This document shows positions 1-12,026 of a stretch of DNA of 64,000 bases, in pieces. Every line of letters begins with the position of its first letter. Position 1 is the first letter of the stretch. The notes under the pieces are model-generated. The model saw only the letters and a list, made by a program, of their open reading frames with translations. It was not told where the DNA came from and searched no databases. Position numbers and translations under genes: made by a program. Source of the stretch: Dyella telluris (lineage in GTDB: Bacteria > Pseudomonadota > Gammaproteobacteria > Xanthomonadales > Rhodanobacteraceae); the NCBI RefSeq assembly GCF_014297575.1, contig NZ_CP060412.1, positions 1,922,001-1,986,000 of the forward strand. Reading direction: 5' to 3'.

Positions 1-243
1 GGTTCGCGATAGAACCCTGACTGAGCAAAAGTCACTTGGAAAAAGGGGCCAGAGTCGTTTATTCCCTAACGCATAGCCCCGATTCATCGGCAGATCATAA
101 AATGGCCGTGTGCCACAAAGCATTGATATGCCATACACACTCAGCGGAAGTATGCTTGTTGGCGCCCGAAGAAGGCTGCCCTAGGCTCCAGAACTACGTG
201 GTCACGAGAGTAAGGAGCCGTTCGCTATGGTCTGCAGGAGCCA
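1..243. other. non-coding stretch, probable element remnant
   Basis: I see no convincing gene here. The stretch I counted (61-120) is about 50% G+C, clearly lower than the rest of the window. It lies downstream of the truncated integrase, so it is probably residue of the same integrated element. Confidence 0.4.
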
Positions 244-834
244 CTACTCAACGAATCTCCCCGTGTCAGTCTGATACTGGCAGTAGTACAACGGGAGCGA
301 GAAACGTTCCCTAACCAGACGACCAATGAAAATAAATGAATGCGCCCGAATCAGTGCTGATTGAATGGACGATACGGCGTAATTGGCACTCCGCACGTTG
401 TCGACGTGATGCCACATCTCGTAGTTCGATAAGTGACTGGCCAACGCCAACTCCAGTCGAACGGTATTGGGCTTTTTGCCCTCCCCCAACCGATGATCGC
501 GATAGCGGGCGACCAGGTCGGTGTTTACCGCAGCCAGCGAATACCTTCCAAAAAATAGGCGGAGCGATACGGCCTTGAGGCGTTCTGCGCGTTGCGTCGA
601 CTCCTTCTTCGTCGGGGTAACTTCAGCTAGATAGCGATCCAAGGCCATGCCGAAGGTCGTTCGCTCGGAAGGCGCGCGCTGAATGAATACGCCCCGAACC
701 ATCTCGTCTTCGGTGCGGCGCGCCCAGTCTTCGGCATCACGCTTTGTCCGAAACGTCTTGGCAGACGTGGGCCAGCCCTGCTTTCGGATCACTGCTTTCC
801 AGGTACCAGAAGGAGTCTTTACAAGAGTCGCCAT
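244..834 (-). pseudogene. truncated site-specific tyrosine integrase
   Basis: The first ~130 residues look like the amino-terminal part of a phage/genomic-island tyrosine recombinase. An SH3-like arm-binding start (TWKAVIRKQGWPTSAKTF) is followed by a SAM-like core-binding segment ending near KPNTVRLELA. After about residue 135 the frame stays open to 196 codons but no longer resembles an integrase. The catalytic domain (R...H-x-x-R...Y) is absent, whereas intact relatives are over 300 residues. The gene begins 85 bp past the 3' end of the tRNA-Ile2 gene and runs in the same direction, the usual position of an island integrase at its attachment site. It was probably broken by deletion or replacement and should be inactive. 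Confidence 0.75.
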
Positions 835-918
835 GGACAGGTCGCGTTTCGTCGGTGTACCGAAACTGTACCTTCGACCAAGGGACTTTCAAGTACTTTA
901 AAAAAACACCGGAATTTA

Positions 919-994
<76 letters not shown>

Positions 995-1163
995 ATGCGT
1001 ACCGGCGTTGCGCCGGTGTGGGGCGGACATGGTAGCCGGGGTGGGCGGGGGCGTCGACGGGGGTGGGATGGGATTTTCCCGGAAATTCGGCGGGATGGCG
1101 CGGGTAACGTAGACTTTGTGCCGTCGCGCCGGGTCTGGCGCCTGATTTTCCGAAGGATGCGCC

Positions 1164-1535
1164 ATGCGCGAGCTGATCGAACGTTACCTGGCTGCCTATA
1201 ACCGCATGGACGTCAATGGCATGGCGGCGACGATGCATCGCGAGGTGGTGTTTGAGAATTACACCGCGGGGGTGCTGAGCGTGCGGACGCTGGGGGTGGA
1301 TGAGCTGACGCACCTGGCGGAGAGTTCGAGCTTTCTGTTTTCGGCCCGGCGGCAGGTGATTCTTGCTTATGAGGAGCGGGACGGGACAGCGACGGCGCAC
1401 ATTCTGTTTGACGGCACGTTTGCGGTGGATCTGCCCAATGGGGTGCGGGCGGGGCAGTCGATTACGTTGAATGGGCGTAGTGAGTTCAGGCAGCGGGATG
1501 GGTTGTTGGTTTATATCGGGGATTATAGTGAGTGA
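1164..1535 (+). CDS. NTF2-like / SnoaL-family protein
   Basis: A 123-residue cytoplasmic protein with the shape of the NTF2-like fold. An N-terminal helix (LIERYLAAYNRMDVNGM) is followed by HREVVFEN, the typical conical-barrel start in which a protein 'moves' through a small-molecule pocket. Strands such as ATAHILFDGTF and GRSEFRQRDG complete the sheet. Family members include ketosteroid isomerase-like enzymes and ligand-binding proteins. No catalytic Asp/His set can be assigned from sequence alone, so the substrate is unknown. It is a single gene, convergent with the helicase gene, from which it is separated by a REP hairpin. The start is the ATG after GAAGGATGCGCC. Confidence 0.7.
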   Translation: MRELIERYLAAYNRMDVNGMAATMHREVVFENYTAGVLSVRTLGVDELTHLAESSSFLFSARRQVILAYEERDGTATAHILFDGTFAVDLPNGVRAGQSITLNGRSEFRQRDGLLVYIGDYSE

Positions 1536-1597
1536 GGGGTTGCCTCGCCTGCCCTGATGGACGCATGAGTTCCTCGCGATAACCGGGCCAAAGGCGC

Positions 1598-1624
1598 TGG
1601 ATTCCCGCTTTCGCGGGAATGACG
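1598..1624. repeat. REP family C hairpin
   Basis: Stem ATTCCCGC / GCGGGAAT with a TTTC loop, flanked by CTGG and GACG. It lies between two convergent genes and probably acts as a bidirectional transcript end. Related copies are at 8885-8981, 11955-11982 and 53671-53785. Confidence 0.75.
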
Positions 1625-1663
1625 TTGAGGAAGAATAGGCGCTCGGAGGCCCTTCGAAGGTTT

Positions 1664-6274
<4,611 letters not shown>

Positions 6275-6395
6275 GGACTTAAGTGTCCCCCAAGGCGTTC
6301 TCAGTGCCTGAGATATAGGGTCGTCAAGGGTTTTAAACAATATTTCGCATAAATTTGCGCTTCAGTCCCCACTGAAATTACGTGACAATATCGTT

Positions 6396-6432
6396 AAGCC
6401 GCTCTTGCACTTACGTTTCTTTGCGGCTTTTT
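6396..6432 (+). terminator. hairpin plus T-run in the TonB-receptor leader
   Basis: AAGCCGC (6396-6402) can pair with GCGGCTT (6423-6429), followed by TTT within a TTTTT run. It lies about 50 nt upstream of the receptor start. It could be a leader attenuator or the end of an upstream transcript. The loop is long (20 nt), so this is tentative. Confidence 0.35.
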
Positions 6433-6481
6433 CTTGCTCCACCCCACCCTTTCTTGCTCTTCCATTCTCCGGGGAAACTCA

Positions 6482-8743
6482 ATGACCGCCGCCAGCCCGA
6501 CGCGTTTCGCGTTGCTCGCCCTTTCCATTGCCAGCGCCCTTGCTGTAGGAACCACTGCTTTCGCACAGGACGCGAATACGCCCGCCGCCGCTCCGGCGAA
6601 GGGCCAGAACGGCAAGCCAGTCCAGCTCGAAACCGTCAACGTGACCGCTGAAAAGCGCGTCGAAAACCTGCAGAAGGTGCCGGTCTCCATGACCGTGGTC
6701 ACCCCGCAGCAGCTCAGCAACTACGGCCAGGCCGGTGACACCGTGCTGCAGCTGGCCGGCCGCGCGCCGAGCGTGTACGCCGAGACGTCCTACGGTCGCG
6801 AATTCCCGCGCTTCTACATCCGCGGCCTGGGCAACAGCGATTTCGATCTGAACGCGTCGCAGCCGGTGTCGATGGTGTACGACGACATCGTGCAGGAGAA
6901 CCCGATCCTCAAGGGTTTCCCGCTGTTCGACCTGGCGCAGGTGGAAGTGCTGCGCGGCCCGCAGGGCACCATGTTCGGCCGCAACTCGCCGGCCGGCGTG
7001 ATCAAGTTCGACTCGGAGAAGCCGAGCCAGGAAACCACCGGCTACGCCAAGGCCTCGTACGGCACCAAGGGCACGGCCAATGCCGAAGCAGCCCTGGGCG
7101 GTTCGCTGGGCGGCAACTGGTCCGGCCGCGTGTCGGCGCTGGCGCAGCATCGCGGCGGCTGGATCGACAACGACTACACCGACAAGAAGGACGCGCTGGG
7201 CGGCTATAACGACCGCGCCATCCGCCTGCAGGCCATGTACGACGTGCAGGATTTCAATGCACTGATCAACGTGCATGCACGCTGGCTGGACGGCAGCGCC
7301 ATGGTGAACCGCGCCAACGCCATTCCGCTGGGCAGCGACAGCCTGGTCCAGGGCTTTGACCGCAACGTGGTGTACCAGGATGGCAACAACCGCCAGCACC
7401 TCTTCAGCTGGGGCAGCAACCTGCACCTGACCTGGAACCTGGGCGATTACACGCTCACCTCCATCACCGGTTTCGAAAAGGCAGACACCTATAGCCTGGG
7501 CGACGTGGACGGCGGCATTGCCATCCCGCACAACCCGAGCCAGGACGCCTACGTCACGCCGTTCCCGTCGGAAACCGCCGATGCACTGCCGCACGATCGC
7601 CAGATCACGCAGGAAGTGCGCCTGGCCAGCAACCCGCAGGACACGCTGAACTGGCAGGTGGGTGCGTACTACTTCTACGAAGACATCGCGATCGTCAATT
7701 ACGACTACGCGACGCTCAACAACCACGCCCTGGACGGCTACGCGCAGCAGGCGCAGACCACCAATGCGTATGCGGTGTTCGGTTCGGCCGACTATCACCT
7801 GACCGATTCGTTCGACGTGCGCGCCGGTGCGCGCTGGTCGCATGATTCGCGCGACTTCAGCGTGAACCGCATCCTGTCGCCCATCGGCGGCGGCCCGCTG
7901 TACCTCACCGCCAACCCGCACGATTCCCGCTGGAGCGGCGACCTGACCGGCACCTGGGAGATCAACCCCAACGTGAACGTGTACGGCCGCATTGCCAACG
8001 GCTTCCGCGCGCCCAGCGTGCAGGGCCGCGTGCTGTTCGCGGACTTCATCTCGCAGGCCAAGCCGGAAACGATCACCTCGTACGAGCTGGGCGTGAAGAC
8101 CACGGGCATGGACAACCGCCTGCGCTTCAACGCGGACATCTACGACTACACGATGCACAACCAGCAGCTGACCGCTGTGGGTGGCGACATCAACGTCACG
8201 CGCCTGATCAACGCGAAGAAGACCGAAGGCCGCGGTGCCGAGTTCGACATGGAAGCCTACGTGACGCCGAACTTCGTGCTCACCGCCGGCGGCAGCTACA
8301 ACTTCACCAAGCTGAAGGATCCGGACCTGGCCGTGGCCGTGTGTGGGTCGGGCTGCACCGTGCTTGATCCGCTCAATGCGCAAGGCAACGCGCTGGTGGA
8401 TGGCAACCCGCTGCCGAACGCACCCAAGTGGATCGGCAACCTCACCGCGCGTTACGGCATTCCGTACGGCGAGAGCGGCGAGTTCTTCATCTACACCGAC
8501 TGGGCTTACCGCAGCGAAGTGAACTTCTTCCTGTACGACTCCGAAGAGTTCCGCGGCAAGCCGACCCTCGAGGGCGGCGTACGCTTGGGCTACAACTGGG
8601 ATTTCGGCAAGCGCGAGATCGCCCTGTACGGCCGCAACATCACCAACAAGCAGTACATCACCGGTGCGATCGACTTCAACAACCGCACCGCGTTCGTCAA
8701 CGACCCGCGCATTCTGGGCGTGGAGTTCCGTGCGGACTTCTGA
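6482..8743 (+). CDS. TonB-dependent outer-membrane receptor
   Basis: A 753-residue outer-membrane active transporter. The signal peptide ends near residue 28 (TAFAQ/D). The plug domain follows (ETVNVTAEKRVENLQKVPVS..., VEVLRGPQGTMFGRN near residue 160, a hallmark of the family), then a 22-strand-type barrel ending in an aromatic residue (GVEFRADF). The plug's TonB box is probably around ETVNVTA. Such receptors take up ferric siderophores, haem, vitamin B12 or glycans by TonB-ExbB-ExbD energy. The sequence alone does not tell which, although the plug start resembles the siderophore/FecA-like groups. The start chosen is the ATG preceded by GGGGAAAC. The frame extends upstream to 6434 but that part is not signal-like. 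It is monocistronic, ended by a strong terminator. Confidence 0.93.
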   Translation: MTAASPTRFALLALSIASALAVGTTAFAQDANTPAAAPAKGQNGKPVQLETVNVTAEKRVENLQKVPVSMTVVTPQQLSNYGQAGDTVLQLAGRAPSVYAETSYGREFPRFYIRGLGNSDFDLNASQPVSMVYDDIVQENPILKGFPLFDLAQVEVLRGPQGTMFGRNSPAGVIKFDSEKPSQETTGYAKASYGTKGTANAEAALGGSLGGNWSGRVSALAQHRGGWIDNDYTDKKDALGGYNDRAIRLQAMYDVQDFNALINVHARWLDGSAMVNRANAIPLGSDSLVQGFDRNVVYQDGNNRQHLFSWGSNLHLTWNLGDYTLTSITGFEKADTYSLGDVDGGIAIPHNPSQDAYVTPFPSETADALPHDRQITQEVRLASNPQDTLNWQVGAYYFYEDIAIVNYDYATLNNHALDGYAQQAQTTNAYAVFGSADYHLTDSFDVRAGARWSHDSRDFSVNRILSPIGGGPLYLTANPHDSRWSGDLTGTWEINPNVNVYGRIANGFRAPSVQGRVLFADFISQAKPETITSYELGVKTTGMDNRLRFNADIYDYTMHNQQLTAVGGDINVTRLINAKKTEGRGAEFDMEAYVTPNFVLTAGGSYNFTKLKDPDLAVAVCGSGCTVLDPLNAQGNALVDGNPLPNAPKWIGNLTARYGIPYGESGEFFIYTDWAYRSEVNFFLYDSEEFRGKPTLEGGVRLGYNWDFGKREIALYGRNITNKQYITGAIDFNNRTAFVNDPRILGVEFRADF

Positions 8744-8785
8744 TGACAAGGTCGGCGGCAACGCCGGCTGAGTGGTGCCTTCGAA

Positions 8786-8812
8786 GGGAGCGGCTTGCCG
8801 CTCCCTTTTTTT
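8786..8812 (+). terminator. intrinsic terminator of the TonB-receptor gene
   Basis: Perfect 8-bp stem GGGAGCGG / CCGCTCCC with a CTTG loop, followed by seven T residues. Confidence 0.95.
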
Positions 8813-9244
8813 GGTGACACCAATTCCTCTTGGTAGCGCCAACAGCGCTGTCAACGCCCGGTTCGTCATGCCCCATGAAGTCCTCACCGTCATCCCCGCG
8901 GAGGCGGGGATCCAGCGACTTTGACCGTGTGAGAGAGAGCCAACAGGCACTGGATCCCCGCTTCCGCGGGGATGACGGTGAGGGGGCAGGAGGCGCCGCG
9001 GCAAGGATGATGATGAGCTGCCCGGAGCCGTCGCGCCGAGGATGACGGTGAGGGGCCCGGACGTGTCGCGGCAAGCTCGCATTCTCTGGAGAGGGCGGAC
9101 GGATGGTCGCCAGTAGCAGCCTGCTGCGTTTGATCAGGTTCATAGGAACGGACTGCCCGGCCCCGCCTGCCTCGTCCCTCTGCCAGAGAGCCAAACCCGC
9201 GCCGCTTGTAGCAGAATGCGGAGCTTTCCCGTCGAGAGCGCGAT
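8813..9244. other. intergenic region with REP pair
   Basis: No gene is visible. It holds the inverted REP-C pair (8885-8981), a further partial copy ending GGATGACGGTGAGGGG near 9040-9055, and presumably the promoter of the downstream hydrolase. Confidence 0.6.
8885..8981. repeat. REP family C inverted pair
   Basis: CACCGTCATCCCCGC...GGATCCAG at 8885-8915 is mirrored by CTGGATCC...GATGACGGTG at 8950-8981. Each arm contains its own small hairpin, so this is a BIME-like unit. Confidence 0.85.
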
Positions 9245-10096
9245 GTGAACCACCCGGACGGCCACGGCAGCGAACAGACCCACGTCCTCACCATGGCCGA
9301 CGGCCTGCCCGTGTTCGTGCGCGACTGGCCCAGCAGCCGGGCCCACGATGCCGTGCTGATCGTGCACGGGCTGGGCGAGCACAGCGGCCGCTACCAGCGC
9401 CTGGCCACCTGGTTCCACGCGCGCGGTTACGCGGTGCGCTGTTATGACCAGCGCGGCCACGGCAAGACGCCCGGACAGCGCGGCGCGCTGTCCCATCCCG
9501 ACGACCTGCTGGAAGACCTGGTAGCGGTCTACAACGACTACGCGGCCGCCCTGCCCCGGCGCCCGGTGCTGCTGGGCCACAGCATGGGCGGGCTGGTTGC
9601 CGCGCGCGCCGTGCTGGACCGTCGTGTGCAACCGCCTGCGATGGTGCTGTCCTCCCCGGCGCTTCGTACGTGGGAGCCGGCATGGCGCCGCAAGCTGGCA
9701 GCCACACTCACCAAAGTGGCGCCCAATCTGCCTCTGCCGAACGGCCTGCCGTTCGACAAGCTCTCGCACGATCCGCAGGTGGAGCCGGCGTACCGCGCCG
9801 ACCCGCTGCGCCACGGCTGGATCACGCCACGGCTGGCGGATTTCATCTTCCGCGCGGGCGACGCCACGGTGGCGGATGCCTCCCGCCTGACCCTTCCCAC
9901 CCTGCTGCTGGTAGCGGGTGCGGACAAGCTGGTGAACCCGTCCGGCAGCCGCGACTTTTCCTCCAGCGGCTGGGCCGGCAGCCAGCTCACCACGCGCTAT
10001 TTCGACTCGCTGTACCACGAGCTGTTCAACGAGGCCGAGCCGGCGCGCAGCCAGGTGCTGAAGCAGCTGGGGGACTGGCTGCATAAGCGCGGATGA
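9245..10096 (+). CDS. alpha/beta hydrolase, monoacylglycerol-lipase type
   Basis: A 283-residue serine hydrolase. The oxyanion region is LIVHGLGEHSGRY, the nucleophile Ser lies in GHSMGG near residue 115, the acid Asp in VAGADKLV and the catalytic His in YHELFNE near the C-terminus. The HGxGEHSGRY motif and length are typical of bacterial monoacylglycerol lipase / lysophospholipase-like enzymes (Hydrolase_4). The likely reaction is ester-bond hydrolysis of monoacyl lipids. No signal peptide is seen, so it is cytoplasmic. The start used is a GTG; an in-frame ATG at 9293 is an alternative but has no better ribosome site. The last 30 codons, including the catalytic His, are part of a 235-bp unit repeated three more times downstream. 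Confidence 0.88.
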   Translation: MNHPDGHGSEQTHVLTMADGLPVFVRDWPSSRAHDAVLIVHGLGEHSGRYQRLATWFHARGYAVRCYDQRGHGKTPGQRGALSHPDDLLEDLVAVYNDYAAALPRRPVLLGHSMGGLVAARAVLDRRVQPPAMVLSSPALRTWEPAWRRKLAATLTKVAPNLPLPNGLPFDKLSHDPQVEPAYRADPLRHGWITPRLADFIFRAGDATVADASRLTLPTLLLVAGADKLVNPSGSRDFSSSGWAGSQLTTRYFDSLYHELFNEAEPARSQVLKQLGDWLHKRG

Positions 10097-10928
10097 CGCG
10101 CCAAGCCCTGCCCTGTAGGAACGCACCCTGTGCGCGACCACCGGACGGAGCGGTATCGACATGGCGCTGCGGTCGCCCACAAGGTGCGCTCCTACAGAGG
10201 GCGTGCTGTGGATGGAGCGGTGATGGGCTGCGATCGCTGACTCGCTGTACCACGAGCTGTTCAACGAGGCCGAGCCGGCCCGCAGCCAGGTGCTGAAGCA
10301 GCTGGGGGACTGGCTGCATAAGCGCGGATGACGCGCCAAGCCCTGCCCTGTAGGAGCGCACCCTGTGCGCGACCATCGGTCGGAGCGGTATCGACATAAC
10401 GCTGCGGTCGCGCACAAGGTGCGCTCCTACAGAGGGCGTGCTGCCGATGGAGCGGTGATGGGCTGCGATCGCGGACTCGCTGTACCACGAGCTGTTCAAC
10501 GAGGCCGAGCCGGCGCGCAGCCAGGTGCTGAAGCAACTGGGGGACTGGCTGCATAAGCGCGGATGACGCGCCAAGCCCTGCCCTGTAGGAGCGCACCCTG
10601 TGCGCGACCATCGGACGGAGCGGTATCGATATAACGCTGCGGTCGCGCACAAGGTGCGCTCCTACAGAGGGCGTGCTTCGGATGGAGCGGTGATGGGCTG
10701 CGATCGCGGACTCGCTGTACCACGAGCTGTTCAACGAGGCCGAGCCGGCCCGCAGCCAGGTGCTGAAGCAGCTGGGAGACTGGCTGCAGAAGCGCGGGTG
10801 ATGCGCCAAGCCCTGCCCTGTGCGCGACCATCGGACGGAGCGGTATCGACATAACGCTGCGGTCGCGCACAAGGTGCGCTCCTACAGAGGGCGTGCTTCG
10901 GATGGAGCGGTGATGGGCTGCGATCGCG
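10004..10928 (+). repeat. 235-bp tandem array of hydrolase 3' end plus REP-B pair
   Basis: Four consecutive units begin with GACTCGCTGTACCACGAGC at 10004, 10239, 10474 and 10709. The first three are exactly 235 bp; the last is 220 bp. Each unit contains the final 93 nt of the hydrolase gene with its stop codon, a short spacer and a REP-B inverted pair (GTAGGAGCGCACC...GTGCGCGAC, then the mirrored half). The fourth unit has lost 15 bp between two CCCTGT direct repeats. The copies differ by only a few substitutions. The array ends just before the convergent CDF transporter gene, and the copied coding fragments have no start codon of their own. Confidence 0.95.
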
Positions 10929-10964
10929 GACGGGGTCCGTTCCTTCCCTCTGCGCCACTGGGCT

Positions 10965-11873
10965 CTACATCCACTCCCGCTTGCCGGTGAACATGATGGT
11001 AAGCCATTCGGCACGGATATCGCCGCCTATGCGCCGGGCGATCTCGCTGCGCACGTCGTCGATGTCAGCCATGTCGCCGAGCGGGCGGGTGGAATCCACC
11101 AGGATGTGGATATCGATGAAGCGCATGCGGCCCATCTTGGCCACGTAGCTGGCGTAGCTCAGATAGCCTCGCTCCTGAACCATCGCGGTCATCACGTCGC
11201 GCACGCGCTGGTCGAGTGCGTCGGGCGCCAGTTGCAGCACTTCGCGCAGGGCCTGCCACAGGCTGCCCAACGGCAGCGGCAACAGGGCCACGGTGAGCAC
11301 CAGCAGTACGGTGGAGTCGATGTAGCGCGTCCAGTGATCCAGCGGGCCACCCTCGATGATCGAGCCGAGCACGAAGCCTGCGAGCACTGCCAGGCTGATG
11401 GCGCCACCGATGAACCAGCCCTTGGCATCCAGCTGCAGCAGCACCGAACCCAGTGCCGCGGACTGGCGTCGCATGTATAGCGCCATGCCCAGGCTGGCCA
11501 CGCCCATGATCGCCGCCCACGCCGCGCCAAAGCCGAAAGCCAGCTCGTGGCCACCCGTCATCAGGCCATGCAGGGCCGAGTAGCCACCGTAGCTGCAGAT
11601 GATGGTGAGTACCGTTGCGTTGAACAGCAGCACCAGGGGCTCCAGGTGCCAGTAGCCGAACTGGAAGCGGCGGCTGCCTTCGCTGCTCACCAGATGGGAC
11701 ACCGCCAGTGCACCGGCGGTAAGCACCACGTCCACCAGTGAGTAGAAGCCGTCGAAGGCAATGGCCTGCGAACGCATCACCAGGCCCACGGTGACGCAGG
11801 CCACGCCGACCAGAAAGGTGATGCCGATGGACAGGCGTAGCTGGCGCTGCTCGTTGGAGGTATCCATGGGCAT
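10965..11873 (-). CDS. cation diffusion facilitator-type transporter
   Basis: A 302-residue inner-membrane protein with about six hydrophobic segments. FDGFYSLVDVV carries the D-x(4)-D metal-site residues seen in CDF transmembrane helix 2, and a cytoplasmic C-terminal domain (RFIDIHILVDS) matches the family's dimerisation domain. CDF proteins export divalent cations (Zn, Fe, Co, Mn) in exchange for protons. The second membrane metal site is less canonical: LDAKGWFIGG replaces the usual H-x(3)-D. The substrate is therefore uncertain. ATG starts at 11873 and 11867 are both possible; upstream codons lack a convincing start. It lies 153 bp downstream of the decarboxylase gene on the same strand, with a REP hairpin between, so read-through from that operon is possible. 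Confidence 0.8.
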   Translation of the reverse strand: MPMDTSNEQRQLRLSIGITFLVGVACVTVGLVMRSQAIAFDGFYSLVDVVLTAGALAVSHLVSSEGSRRFQFGYWHLEPLVLLFNATVLTIICSYGGYSALHGLMTGGHELAFGFGAAWAAIMGVASLGMALYMRRQSAALGSVLLQLDAKGWFIGGAISLAVLAGFVLGSIIEGGPLDHWTRYIDSTVLLVLTVALLPLPLGSLWQALREVLQLAPDALDQRVRDVMTAMVQERGYLSYASYVAKMGRMRFIDIHILVDSTRPLGDMADIDDVRSEIARRIGGDIRAEWLTIMFTGKREWM

Positions 11874-11954
11874 GGCGCCAACGTAGCGGGAAGGCTTCGG
11901 CTGGGGAAGTGATCTGGGCGCTGGGCTCGCCTCTGCGAGGGCCCCGTTTTTGCT

Positions 11955-11982
11955 CGTCATTCCGGCGCAGGCCGGAATGACG
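11955..11982. repeat. REP family C-like hairpin
   Basis: A perfect 12-bp stem CGTCATTCCGGC / GCCGGAATGACG with a GCAG loop, between the decarboxylase and CDF transporter genes. It may stop or stabilise the upstream transcript. Confidence 0.8.
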
Positions 11983-12026
11983 GGCGGAAGGGAGCGCCGG
12001 CTTGTAGACCGGCGCGCCGCGCAGCC

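Noticed and set aside
6479..9082. Very long open frame on the minus strand opposite the TonB receptor
   Set aside because: It is an antisense shadow of a G+C-rich gene. It has no signal or domain sense and the plus-strand receptor is certain.
10004..10928. Possible CRISPR-like array
   Set aside because: Units are 235 bp, contain coding fragments and lack unique spacers; it is an ordinary tandem duplication.
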